A DNA stretch of 20,012 nt from Hyella sp964606015 (GTDB taxonomy: Bacteria > Cyanobacteriota > Cyanobacteriia > Cyanobacteriales > Xenococcaceae). The stretch is from assembly GCA_964606015.1 (NCBI GenBank), contig CAZSEZ010000047.1, positions 1 to 20,012 of the forward strand. Reading direction: 5' to 3'. Of this stretch, positions 7,998-16,667 are shown piece after piece (position 1 is the stretch's first letter; each line of letters starts with the position of its first letter). Below the pieces are notes generated by a model that was given only the letters and a program-made list of their open reading frames with translations, had not been told where the DNA came from and did no database searches. Position numbers and translations under genes: made by a program.

Positions 7998-9278
7998 CTA
8001 GGCCCGATGACCGTTACTGGGAGGTTCACTTTCAGGAGGGTTTTCTTCTGTTCTAACTTTTTTTTCCAGAGGTTGAGTGTAAAAAAGATCTTGATAACGA
8101 TTATGAGGATAAGTCTGAGACATTATTTTCAGTAAGGAGACCCGAGAAGGAATCGGCGTACGGGCCGGTTTCAATCCCTGAAGCACATCTGCTAGTTGCA
8201 AACCTTCTAGAGGCTTGGTTTCACGGATTTTGTGCCATACAGAACGAGACATCAAAAGGGTATTCTCAACAGGATGTGCACCAATTTTATTAAGATACTC
8301 TTCCCTTTCTGGCTGGTAGTCAGCAGACATCAACTCAATTGTAGGAGCCTCTTGGTCATACATAACATTCTTGGCATTTTGCCTTTGGGCAATTTGTGCC
8401 ATCTGAACGAGTAGCTCGTGATACAACCAAGTATAGGCTGGGTTAACAGTCAACTTTGCTTGATGATTACGAGAGCCACTACAACAGGAATCTAATTTAA
8501 AGTAGCCAATCGCCGCCTTGCGCTGAGGCTCAAAAACATAACCCTGATTAATTTCGGTCTTGGTAAACCAATAACGGAATCTACTAACAGTTTTTTCAAG
8601 AATACTGCTTTTAAAGTCGGGAATGTGACGATCAAAAATTTGACGTAATAAAGGAGGCAATGACATGCAATCCAGCTGATACAGCAAACCCGCATCTGCG
8701 TTGCTAATAGGCAAGAGATTAGGCAAATCTGGAGCTTGCTCGGCCAACTCTTTGACCTTAGCTTGAGGTAGCTGCCAATAAGTCATTTGTGCTAGCGGCT
8801 GAAAACCACTTTCACGATAGATTCCTAAGTGATCCTTGTCATTGACATTGACCTCTAAAACCCAAGTTCTAGCTTCCCAAACATTCTCCAAACAATAACG
8901 AAGCAACTGAGAACCGACTTCTTTCTGACTAGCAACAGTCTCCAGTTCAGGAAAACTTTCTCCGATGATAACTCGTTCGACTCGCCAGGTACTACCAGTA
9001 CTATTAAAAGGCGATACTTGAATCAGTCCATAAATCGTATTTTCCCTTTCTGCAACATAGATCCGACGGTTATGCTTCTTTGTGTAGGGAAACAAATGTA
9101 AAAATTTGAATATTCCGTACCAAGAGCCGACCTGCACGATATCTCGATCCACAGTCGCTAGACGCTGAGAGATTTCATGTTTAGGGCATTTACTAGCTAA
9201 AGTTTTGACCGCTTCTAAATCACGATACTGTATAGGTCTGACCTTGATTGGTGATGCTTTGGGTACGGATAAACTCAT
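7998..9278 (-). CDS. GNAT family acetyltransferase-like protein with two GNAT-like lobes
   Basis: 426 residues, long for a GNAT protein. The first lobe (about 11-170) has IKVRPIQYRDLEAVKTLA at the N-terminus, a central strand segment YVAERENTIYGLIQV, the acetyl-CoA-type segment KEVGSQLLRYCLENV (119-133) and the closing LGIYRESGFQPLAQMTYW (151-168), all typical of GNAT folds. The second lobe (about 188-350) repeats the plan in degenerate form: an HELLVQMAQIAQRQNAKNV helix region and YLNKIGAHPVENTLLMSRS. The tail (after 400) is polar and Pro/Glu-rich. The substrate is unknown. The preceding HTH-like gene ends 32 bp before its start, suggesting co-transcription. The second lobe may have lost acetyl-CoA binding, which is inference. 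Confidence 0.78.
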   Translation of the reverse strand: MSLSVPKASPIKVRPIQYRDLEAVKTLASKCPKHEISQRLATVDRDIVQVGSWYGIFKFLHLFPYTKKHNRRIYVAERENTIYGLIQVSPFNSTGSTWRVERVIIGESFPELETVASQKEVGSQLLRYCLENVWEARTWVLEVNVNDKDHLGIYRESGFQPLAQMTYWQLPQAKVKELAEQAPDLPNLLPISNADAGLLYQLDCMSLPPLLRQIFDRHIPDFKSSILEKTVSRFRYWFTKTEINQGYVFEPQRKAAIGYFKLDSCCSGSRNHQAKLTVNPAYTWLYHELLVQMAQIAQRQNAKNVMYDQEAPTIELMSADYQPEREEYLNKIGAHPVENTLLMSRSVWHKIRETKPLEGLQLADVLQGLKPARTPIPSRVSLLKIMSQTYPHNRYQDLFYTQPLEKKVRTEENPPESEPPSNGHRA

Positions 9279-9310
9279 TATGATTGTTCAGTTATAAATA
9301 CCTGATTTGT

Positions 9311-9583
9311 CTAGTCAACTTTTTCAAGCTGCCATAAGATTTGATTGCCCTCTCTTCTGACGCGAGAAACAACCCAATTACGCCAAGACCAGTGATCTCC
9401 TCTACTAGTAACCGCACTGGCATTAATATCCATAAGGTCAGCTAGCTCAGAACTACTAATAAGATAGCCTTTCTCAGCAACTTCTTCCGCAATTCTGAGA
9501 GTATCGATTAAATCTCGTAATTGGGAAACTCTTTGTTCGCTAGATACTACCGATTCTTCTTTGATGCTGTTTAATTCCGTCAT
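9311..9583 (-). CDS. Small HTH-like conserved hypothetical protein
   Basis: A 90-residue protein. A predicted helical N-terminus (about 17-40) is followed by YLISSSELADLMDINASAVT (41-60), which has the look of a helix-turn-helix, and by a Trp-rich end, GDHWSWRNWVVSRVRREGNQ then ILWQLEKVD. No enzyme motif is visible. It could be a small DNA-binding regulator or an adaptor. It lies 102 bp after the TPR gene and 32 bp before the GNAT gene in the same direction, which points to a shared transcript. I do not recognise a named family. Confidence 0.7.
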   Translation of the reverse strand: MTELNSIKEESVVSSEQRVSQLRDLIDTLRIAEEVAEKGYLISSSELADLMDINASAVTSRGDHWSWRNWVVSRVRREGNQILWQLEKVD

Positions 9584-9685
9584 ACGGGGTACAACCTAAA
9601 CTAATTTCCTTGTGTGGGCATAGCTTTTACCATCTAGAACAAAATAGATTGGTATAGAGCTAGTACTGCTTTAACGTCATCATAG

Positions 9686-11911
9686 CTAATTTGAACCAGG
9701 GGATGGAGTTTCTTTTATTAAACTAATATATCGCTTTCTGGCAGGCTGAAAATCTGGTTTAATCTCTAAAGCTTTTTCATAACTAGCAACAGATTCATCA
9801 ATACTCTCTAATTGTTCGAGGGCACAACCGCGATTGTACCAAAATTGATAATTATCAGGTGTTACGGCAATCGCCTTATCCCAACTTTCAACAGCTTGCT
9901 GCCATTTCTGAAGTTGGTAAAGTGCATGGGCACGATCATTCCAAGCTTGATAACGTTCTGGAGTAAGCTCAATCGCTTTATCGAACGATTGAATAGCTAC
10001 TTCATATTGACCAAGTCTGCCTAGAGCACTCCCACGATTATGCCAAGCTTCCGATAAATTTGGGTTGAGCTTGAGTGCTTTTTCCCAAGATGCGATCGCT
10101 CCTTGAAAATCCTCAGCACTAGCTTGCTTTAGGCCAAGATGAAACCAGCTTTCGACTAATTCAATGGTAGCTGGCTCAAGCTGATTCTGTTGCTTGTAAG
10201 TAAAGCGCTCCACAGCTGCTTGGATGATATCTTGAGGACTACTACTATCAATCTCAAGGTACTGAGCCACCTGTCGTGCCAAAACTTCATCTTGTTCAAG
10301 AACAGCAATAAACTCTTCCCAAGTTAAATTATTGGTCTTGCTTTGATTTTGACCTTCAGGAACAAGAGTTTTCGCCGCCTCTAAAAAAGATGCAACGGCA
10401 AAAGGTGCATTCACTGCCTCAGTCGAAGCTAAATTTCCTGCCTGATCTTCTAGAATGTCATTCTGTAAAACGGTTAGTCTGTCTGAAAGCTCTGACAAAG
10501 ATTCTCTTGAGCTGAGATCAGTTTCTTCAGCAGCCAACTCTGGCTCTGAAGCTGTCTGTAAAATTTCACTATCTTCTGCTGCCGTACCGTCCTGAATCTC
10601 GTGGGTAATATCTTCTTTATCTAAGGATTCCGAGGGACTAAACTCCACCTCTTCAGGAGTTATTGCCGATTCTGGGTTAATTTGCGCAGTCTCTTGAACT
10701 TCTGTTACGACCTGATCTTGAATATCCTGGACAAGCGCTGCTTGGTCTGAAGATTCTGGTGTTTCAGGAGTTTCTTCTGGCTCAGATACAATTTCTTGTT
10801 CTAATGCAGTTTCCCCCACTGGTTCATTGGATTCGTCCAGAAGTGATTCGATCTCTGCTAACTGCTCATCTTTTAGTCCAACTTCTTGCGGGATCACAGC
10901 TTCTGATAATTCAGGATCTGCAGTTGCAACATCAGGCTTTAGGAATAGTTCTTCTTCTACCTCTACTCGGTCTTCTATACTTGCTTCAGGAGCTAAATCT
11001 ATTAACTCTTCTAATTCTTCAACCACTGGCATTGAATCAGCAGCTGAATCTTTCGTTGAGGAATTTGCCGAATTTACTGCACTGATACCAGCTTCAAAGG
11101 CTTGATTGATAATTTCTTCAGTTGATAGTTCTTCTTTATCAGACTGTTCGCGATCGCTATCTTCAGAAGACTCCGACTCATCAATAGCCAAATCTGACAA
11201 ACCAGATTTTATCTGTTCAGTTTCTTCTGGTGACTCGCTTAAGTTCCCTGACTGACTGAATGCCTCAAAAGCACGATTAACAATCTCATCCAATTCTGCC
11301 TCAGTTTCGGTTATGTCATCTACATCTGCATTGGCAGGTATCGGTTCCACTGCTTGAGCTACTGGGGCAGGCTCTGCGGATTCTATCGGTTCTACAGGTT
11401 CATTGACTGACTCAATAACAGTTTCTGGGGTCTGCTCAAAAACTTCTGCTGGTTCTGCTCGGTCTTCACCTAACAAAGACGGCCCTGGCTCTCCCCCAAC
11501 CACGGTATCCACGCCGTCATATTCCCAAATTAATTCTGCAACATTGCCAATGTAGAGCTTTTTCCCAATACGATGGGAGATAGTTGCAACCTGTTGCAGT
11601 TCTTCACGGGACTGAATCAGCTCGCCTAAGCGCATCATGATTGCGCCGATCCGCCTTTTTGCAGGGTCGTTAGAATAAATTACTCTGGTTTCGAACTGCT
11701 CGAACCAAGCTATCCATCCTGGGATGCTACCTCTAGGTTCTAGTAACTCGAAAAATTTAATGATTCTGCCCAAATGCCAACCATGAGCAACCCCATCTAG
11801 AAGTTGATTAAACAAAAATTCGTAATCATCATCTTTCAGAGGAGTTTCTTGTGTCAGGCTTGCTGCTGTAACTGAGGAACCATCTCCTTTTTTATTAAAC
11901 CATTGAAGCAT
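9686..11911 (-). CDS. TPR protein with conserved N-terminal domain and long acidic linker
   Basis: 741 residues in three parts. Residues 1-130 form a compact, Trp/Phe-rich region (DDDYEFLFNQLLDGVAHGWH, GWIAWFEQFE, ISHRIGKKLYIGNVAELIWEY) that I do not recognise as a named domain. Residues 135-500 are very rich in Glu, Ser, Ala and Pro, strongly acidic and probably disordered. A further helical region (about 505-580) precedes four TPR-like units at about 586-725, for example AWHNRGSALGRLGQYEVAIQ, AWNDRAHALYQLQKWQQAVE and FWYNRGCALEQLESIDESVA. TPR arrays bind protein partners, so a scaffold role is likely, but the partner is unknown. No signal peptide or membrane helix is seen. It is divergent from dnaX, with a 139-bp gap between start codons, and heads the minus-strand group ending in ruvX. 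Confidence 0.85.
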   Translation of the reverse strand: MLQWFNKKGDGSSVTAASLTQETPLKDDDYEFLFNQLLDGVAHGWHLGRIIKFFELLEPRGSIPGWIAWFEQFETRVIYSNDPAKRRIGAIMMRLGELIQSREELQQVATISHRIGKKLYIGNVAELIWEYDGVDTVVGGEPGPSLLGEDRAEPAEVFEQTPETVIESVNEPVEPIESAEPAPVAQAVEPIPANADVDDITETEAELDEIVNRAFEAFSQSGNLSESPEETEQIKSGLSDLAIDESESSEDSDREQSDKEELSTEEIINQAFEAGISAVNSANSSTKDSAADSMPVVEELEELIDLAPEASIEDRVEVEEELFLKPDVATADPELSEAVIPQEVGLKDEQLAEIESLLDESNEPVGETALEQEIVSEPEETPETPESSDQAALVQDIQDQVVTEVQETAQINPESAITPEEVEFSPSESLDKEDITHEIQDGTAAEDSEILQTASEPELAAEETDLSSRESLSELSDRLTVLQNDILEDQAGNLASTEAVNAPFAVASFLEAAKTLVPEGQNQSKTNNLTWEEFIAVLEQDEVLARQVAQYLEIDSSSPQDIIQAAVERFTYKQQNQLEPATIELVESWFHLGLKQASAEDFQGAIASWEKALKLNPNLSEAWHNRGSALGRLGQYEVAIQSFDKAIELTPERYQAWNDRAHALYQLQKWQQAVESWDKAIAVTPDNYQFWYNRGCALEQLESIDESVASYEKALEIKPDFQPARKRYISLIKETPSPGSN

Positions 11912-11942
11912 TATTGCACGACCTTAGATCAAATATACTTAT

Positions 11943-11962
11943 TTTATTAGTGACTTAATAAA
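11943..11962. repeat. AT-rich inverted repeat in the divergent TPR/dnaX promoter region
   Basis: TTTATTA, six bases, TAATAAA. It is the only symmetric element I see in the 139 bp between the start codons of the TPR gene and dnaX. Its low complexity means it may be chance rather than an operator. Confidence 0.3.
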
Positions 11963-12050
11963 CACAATCTACTAATCTTGCTTGATTCTACAGGGAAAAC
12001 CTGATACCGCCCAGTCCCATAATTGCTCTTTGCTAGTTCATCACGTCAAT

Positions 12051-14276
12051 ATGGCTTACGAACCTTTACACCATAAATATAGACCCCAAACTTTTCGGGA
12101 TTTAATTGGTCAAGAAGCGATCGCAAATACGTTAACTAACGCGCTCAAACTAGAAAAAATCGCCCCGGCCTATCTGCTAACTGGCCCTAGAGGGACAGGG
12201 AAAACTTCTAGTGCCCGAATTCTAGCTAAATCTCTCAACTGTTTGGCCGTAGATAAACCGACAGCAGAGCCTTGTGGTCAATGCGAAGTATGCCAAGCGA
12301 TTACCCAAGGCACGGCCCTAGATGTAATGGAAATAGATGCTGCCAGCAATACAGGAGTAGATAATATTCGGGAAATCATCGAGCGATCGCATTTCGCTCC
12401 CGTGCAATCTCGCTACAAAGTTTATGCGATCGACGAATGTCACATGCTGAGTACTCCAGCATTCAATGCACTGTTAAAAACACTTGAAGAGCCACCTCCA
12501 AGAGTAGTTTTTATTCTGGCAACCACCGATCCTCAAAGAGTAATTCCGACAATTATTTCTCGCTGCCAAAGATTCGATTATCGCAGGATTTCCCAAGAGG
12601 CAATGGTCGAACATCTTAGCTATATTTCAGAAGAAGAAGAAATTAGAATCACCCCAGAAGCTCTAACGCTCATCGCCCAAGTTGCCAATGGTGGGTTGAG
12701 AGATGCCGAAAGCCTACTGGACCAATTAAGTTTGTTTCCCCGCCAAATTACAGTGAAACAAATCTGGGATTTAATGGGAACAATTCCCGAACCAGAATTA
12801 TTAGCTTTGCTCAAAGCTATCAGAACAGAGAATATTGAAGAAATCTTAGCTCAATGCCGTAGTTTGCTTGATCGCGGACGCGAGCCACTAGTGTTACTTC
12901 AGAACCTAGCTAGCTTTTATCTCCATCTTTTACTGGCGAAAACTGCTCCAACTCGTCAGGATTTAGTACCTGTGACCGAGACTTGTTGGCAACAGCTAGT
13001 AATAGAGTCTCAACAATGGCAAACAAGTCAAATTTTACAGGGGCAGCAAAGCCTTAAAGAAGGCGAAATACAGCTCAAAAATACTACTCAACCCCGCTTA
13101 TGGCTGGAAATCATACTACTGGGGTTACTATCCCCCAAGAAAGAGGCAACTCCCGATTCAACAATTCCTGTAGCTTCAGAGCGCACATCCCAATCCCCAA
13201 ATATCACTCCAATTCCGCCCTCTACTACACATAACCCCGATAAAGCAGCAACAGCCAAATCGGTACAGCCCTTAAGTTCCTTATCTGATGTGGCATCGAA
13301 CCCCAAGCAAGCTATTACGGAACAAACCAGGCCAAAAGAACTCAGCCAACCAGCCTTATCAACAAGCTCTACTCCTGAACCTAGAGAAAATACTGCGGGC
13401 AAATATTCAGCATTGAGCGATCGCAAAGTACCTGCTCAAAACCCGACACCTAGTATTCCTCCAAAGCAGCAAACGAAAAAGGCCAACTATCATAGCTACA
13501 CACCGGAAGAGATCAGTACTATTTGGCAGCAGGTCATAGTATCGATTAATTCCCCAATGACCCAGGCTTTATTACGTCAGCAATGTCACTTAATTAGCCT
13601 GGAACAAAACTCTGCCGTAGTGGGCATTAGTTCTCCACCGCTACTCAAGATGAATCAGGGTAAGGTACCCCAGATTGAGGCTGGGTTTAGCCAAGTCTGT
13701 CAGCGCAAGATCAAGATAACCTTAGAAGTTGCTGCACCAACTCAACAAAAAGTCAGCAAGTCCACTAAGCCATTAGCTCCAGCAGAGTCCAACATTACTA
13801 AATCAACACCTCAAGAGCGATCGCCTAATTCCCCAACGGCAATAACCCCCGCACCTCTCCCAACCACCAACACTCCACCACCAGAAAATACAATACAAAA
13901 TGAGTTGACCTCTCCAGTTAGCTCATTCACAGAACCACTCCCTACTCAACAAAACCAGTCACAAGCAGCACTAAATCAGCCGACGCCAACTCACAATCAG
14001 GAAGAACAATCACAAAGTCAAGTCATCTTAGAAAAAGCTGACTCAAATGAGCCTAGTAATTTTCACCAAGCTCTCCAATTAATAACCCAGAAATTTGATG
14101 GTGAAATTATCGATCTCGATAATTCTGATACTGCGGCTGCATCAACTTCCAGCAATACTGAATCAATAGAACAAAAGACAAACAATGCTTCCCCACTGAC
14201 TGAACCCCAGCAAGTAGCAATCAAGAGAGAACCAGAATCAAAACCTAATTATGACGATGAAGATGTCCCCTTCTAG
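12051..14276 (+). CDS. dnaX: DNA polymerase III clamp loader subunit gamma/tau
   Basis: DnaX is the ATPase of the clamp loader, which places the sliding clamp on DNA and ties the replisome together. The start MAYEPLHHKYRPQTF at 12051 is chosen because it opens the conserved domain; an upstream in-frame alternative start at 11982 adds only unconserved residues. Numbered from here: Walker A GPRGTGKT (45-52), zinc-binding Cys64, Cys75, Cys78 and Cys81, Walker B AIDECH (126-131), LLKTLEEPP (141-149), sensor 1 ATTD (157-160) and SRCQ (170-173). AAA+ and collar domains run to about 360. A long Pro/Ser/Thr/Gln-rich linker, a folded stretch (about 480-570, TPEEISTIWQQVI onward) and another linker follow. 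The last residues are NYDDEDVPF, like an SSB C-terminal tip. No intein interrupts the gene, and I saw no obvious programmed frameshift site. Confidence 0.95.
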   Translation: MAYEPLHHKYRPQTFRDLIGQEAIANTLTNALKLEKIAPAYLLTGPRGTGKTSSARILAKSLNCLAVDKPTAEPCGQCEVCQAITQGTALDVMEIDAASNTGVDNIREIIERSHFAPVQSRYKVYAIDECHMLSTPAFNALLKTLEEPPPRVVFILATTDPQRVIPTIISRCQRFDYRRISQEAMVEHLSYISEEEEIRITPEALTLIAQVANGGLRDAESLLDQLSLFPRQITVKQIWDLMGTIPEPELLALLKAIRTENIEEILAQCRSLLDRGREPLVLLQNLASFYLHLLLAKTAPTRQDLVPVTETCWQQLVIESQQWQTSQILQGQQSLKEGEIQLKNTTQPRLWLEIILLGLLSPKKEATPDSTIPVASERTSQSPNITPIPPSTTHNPDKAATAKSVQPLSSLSDVASNPKQAITEQTRPKELSQPALSTSSTPEPRENTAGKYSALSDRKVPAQNPTPSIPPKQQTKKANYHSYTPEEISTIWQQVIVSINSPMTQALLRQQCHLISLEQNSAVVGISSPPLLKMNQGKVPQIEAGFSQVCQRKIKITLEVAAPTQQKVSKSTKPLAPAESNITKSTPQERSPNSPTAITPAPLPTTNTPPPENTIQNELTSPVSSFTEPLPTQQNQSQAALNQPTPTHNQEEQSQSQVILEKADSNEPSNFHQALQLITQKFDGEIIDLDNSDTAAASTSSNTESIEQKTNNASPLTEPQQVAIKREPESKPNYDDEDVPF

Positions 14277-14464
14277 ATCTTGATATTTTTTCAGTATCTT
14301 TACCTAGTAGGAGCAGAAGATGGTAACTGAGGATCAAGCCATTTACGTGAAGTTACGTAATTGGGTAGCATAAATTATTGGTTGGTGACTACATTGCACA
14401 TCTAGCAGTTTCTGGCTCCAGAGTGCGATCTCCTAGATCAAGCAGCTTTATGAAGGATCTTGTT

Positions 14465-16555
14465 ATGAAAAACAGAGAAAATACTACCGATCTTAAAGCT
14501 GAGGCAAAAGACAAGCAAACACCTCAGCAGCGTCTGCAAGAGTTGGCCAGTATTAGCGACGAACTAGCAGAAACAGTAGCTCAGAATCTAGCAGCGCCAC
14601 CACTACTACTAAGGGATTTAGCTACCAGTAGTCATCCTGCGATTCGTCAAGCAGTGACCACAAATCCTCGTACTCCGATGAGAAAACTTTTAGAGCTGGG
14701 AGAACAATTCCCCAAGGAGCTACTGAATAACCCCAAATTTCAAGCAGCTCTAACCAGCAAATCAGCAAAAAATAACAATTTAGAATTTCTCGAAAGCATT
14801 CCTTGGGCTACCTTGAGTAATCTCATTCAACAACAGGCAGCTCCCAAATCTCTATTGGATTATGCAGCCCAGAACAAAGATTCAGTAATAACAAGTATCG
14901 CAAAAATGCAAGTTGCAGTATCGGGGGAAATGGCTGAGGGCTGGCATAGCCTAGCAGCAGATACACTTAATAAAATTTCCTGTAGAGATGATTTCACAAA
15001 TCAGCGAACTTCTTACAGGTTGATAAAATCATTTGAGCTATTGACAAACTTTAGTGAGATTATCCCCACTAGTGTCTTACAACTGCCAAGATTTCGAGAA
15101 CAAGTAGCCCGTAATCATAATCTCAAAGCAAACTTATTACAAAAGCTGGCCCAGGATCAAAACTCCTCTGTTCGCTATCAGATCGCTCTCAACCCAAGAA
15201 CACAACCCAAAATCCTAGAAACTCTGGTAGAAGACCCTGATTATCGCGTTCGTGTGGGCATCATCCAAAACCCCAACGTACCCCCTAAGATTTTAGGACT
15301 GCTAGCTCATGATTCAAACAGTGAAGTTCGCAGTAGTGTTGCCAGAAATCTCCAGACACCAATCGAAAAACTAAAGTTCCTTGCTAGCGATCAAAACCAT
15401 GATGTTCGTTGTCAAATCGCAGAAAATCCCCATACGCCTTCTGATGTTTTGCAAACTCTGGCTCAAGGAAGTCATGGGGAGAGGATATCGGTGGCCAGTA
15501 ATACCAATACACCACCAGAGATCTTGGAGTCTTTAGCTAGCGATCGCGATTTTGCTTTAGCACCATATGTAGCTAAAAACCCAAATACCCCAGTTAAGCT
15601 CCTACAAAGCTTGGCAAACGATGCCGAACCCTTAACAAGACAATACTTAGCAGAAAATCCTAGTACACCATCAGAAACCCTGGCATTTTTGGCTAACGAT
15701 GACGATATTAGTACACGCCACAGTATAGCGAGAAACCAAAATACACCCTCGGAAATACTCAGATTTTTTGCCAGTAACTATGATGATTCAACTCTGATAG
15801 AAGTAGCCAATAATCCCAACACTCCAATCGATGTTCTCAAGAAACTCGCCAACAGTTCCAATAATATAGTTCGTCAAGGAGTCGCCAGAAATCCCAACAC
15901 TCCAATCGATGTTCTCAAGAAACTCGCAAATAATCCAGATAGCCTAGTACGCCAGCGATTAGCCAGAAATCCCAACACTCCATTGCATATTCTCAAAACG
16001 TTCGTTGAAGATTTTGATTTACGAGTTTGGATGTCTTTAGCGAAAAATCATCGTACGCCAGTTTCTATTCTTCAATTATTGGCTAATAGTTGCGATCATT
16101 TAGTCAAACAACATGTTGCTAGAAATCTTAGTACACCTACCGAGACTCTCAATTTATTGGCCGAGGACAACTACTACTATGTGAGAGTTGCCGTCGCCAA
16201 GAATCCCAATACATCCTTCGAAGCTCTCAGAAAGCTGGCTCAGGATCCTCATACATTTGTCTGTAAATCAGTTGCGGCCAATCCAAAGTGCAATCGTCAA
16301 CTCAAAGAAATTATTTTTAGAAACTTTGCCCAGTCTGGGACACCATCATTTAGTAGAATTGCACTTTTCTTGAGTAACTATGCTGAAGGTTCGGTTTTAT
16401 CCAAACACAGTAACTCGATTTCTTGGTTAGAAAGATACGCGATCGCCCAAAACAAAAAAACGCCTAAAAATACTCTAGAAAGTTTAATTCAAGATTCCAA
16501 CCGCATTGTAAGAGCTACAGCAAAAGAGAGTTTAAAAAATTGGTATGGCAAATAA
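14465..16555 (+). CDS. Large LRV-type (variant leucine-rich repeat) protein, 26-residue repeats
   Basis: The ATG at 14465 is preferred because GAAGGA (14452-14457) lies seven bases before it; that gives 696 residues. An ATG at 14450 and a TTG at 14378 are possible in-frame alternatives. Residues 1-213 include one or two degenerate repeats and a helical region. From residue 214 about fifteen contiguous units of 26 residues (one of 25) run to about 602, each like VARNPNTPIDVLKKLANNPD then SLVRQR, with a partial unit and one more near the C-terminus. The pattern A-x-N-P-x-T-P-x-x-x-L-x-x-L-A-x-D matches LRV/HEAT-like alpha-solenoids, though classical LRV units are about 24 residues. The Cys-rich 4Fe-4S N-terminus of the Azotobacter LRV protein is absent. 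No catalytic motif, signal peptide or membrane helix is visible. A scaffold or protein-binding role is inference. Confidence 0.85.
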   Translation: MKNRENTTDLKAEAKDKQTPQQRLQELASISDELAETVAQNLAAPPLLLRDLATSSHPAIRQAVTTNPRTPMRKLLELGEQFPKELLNNPKFQAALTSKSAKNNNLEFLESIPWATLSNLIQQQAAPKSLLDYAAQNKDSVITSIAKMQVAVSGEMAEGWHSLAADTLNKISCRDDFTNQRTSYRLIKSFELLTNFSEIIPTSVLQLPRFREQVARNHNLKANLLQKLAQDQNSSVRYQIALNPRTQPKILETLVEDPDYRVRVGIIQNPNVPPKILGLLAHDSNSEVRSSVARNLQTPIEKLKFLASDQNHDVRCQIAENPHTPSDVLQTLAQGSHGERISVASNTNTPPEILESLASDRDFALAPYVAKNPNTPVKLLQSLANDAEPLTRQYLAENPSTPSETLAFLANDDDISTRHSIARNQNTPSEILRFFASNYDDSTLIEVANNPNTPIDVLKKLANSSNNIVRQGVARNPNTPIDVLKKLANNPDSLVRQRLARNPNTPLHILKTFVEDFDLRVWMSLAKNHRTPVSILQLLANSCDHLVKQHVARNLSTPTETLNLLAEDNYYYVRVAVAKNPNTSFEALRKLAQDPHTFVCKSVAANPKCNRQLKEIIFRNFAQSGTPSFSRIALFLSNYAEGSVLSKHSNSISWLERYAIAQNKKTPKNTLESLIQDSNRIVRATAKESLKNWYGK
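15812..15927 (+). repeat. Near-identical DNA duplication of one LRV unit
   Basis: A 38-bp segment at 15812-15849 recurs without a mismatch at 15890-15927, exactly 78 bp later, which is one 26-codon unit. A third, partly diverged copy starts at 15968 at the same spacing. The rest of the array is much more diverged at the DNA level, so this part looks like recent expansion or gene conversion. Confidence 0.9.
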
Positions 16556-16667
16556 CTAGGTTTGAGTAGCCTTAGTGCGATCGCAAGTCTAAATTATTTT
16601 GTGGTTTCTTGTCTCGGCCAACTTCAACAGAGATAGAATTCAAGTAAGGTCTGACTAGTTAGGATTC

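Noticed and set aside
10759..11105. Plus-strand open frames opposite the TPR gene.
   Set aside because: They mirror the low-complexity Glu/Ser/Ala-rich linker on the minus strand and have no recognisable protein features.
11982..12050. Upstream extension of dnaX from a non-ATG start.
   Set aside because: Conserved DnaX sequence begins at MAYEPLHHKYRPQTF (12051); the added 23 residues show no conservation features.
12051..14276. Intein or programmed frameshift in dnaX.
   Set aside because: The ATPase motifs are uninterrupted, no intein blocks are seen, and no convincing A6G-type slippery run with a following hairpin was found.
14378..14464. TTG-initiated N-terminal extension of the LRV gene, with a GSRVRSPRSSS-like reading that recalls translated tRNA 3' ends; searched for a tRNA here.
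   Set aside because: No cloverleaf, T-arm or acceptor stem could be paired, and a good ribosome binding site marks the ATG at 14465 instead.
15104..16270. Regular 78-bp periodicity suggesting a CRISPR-like or minisatellite array.
   Set aside because: It is the codon-level image of 26-residue protein repeats in one long open frame; most units differ strongly at the DNA level.
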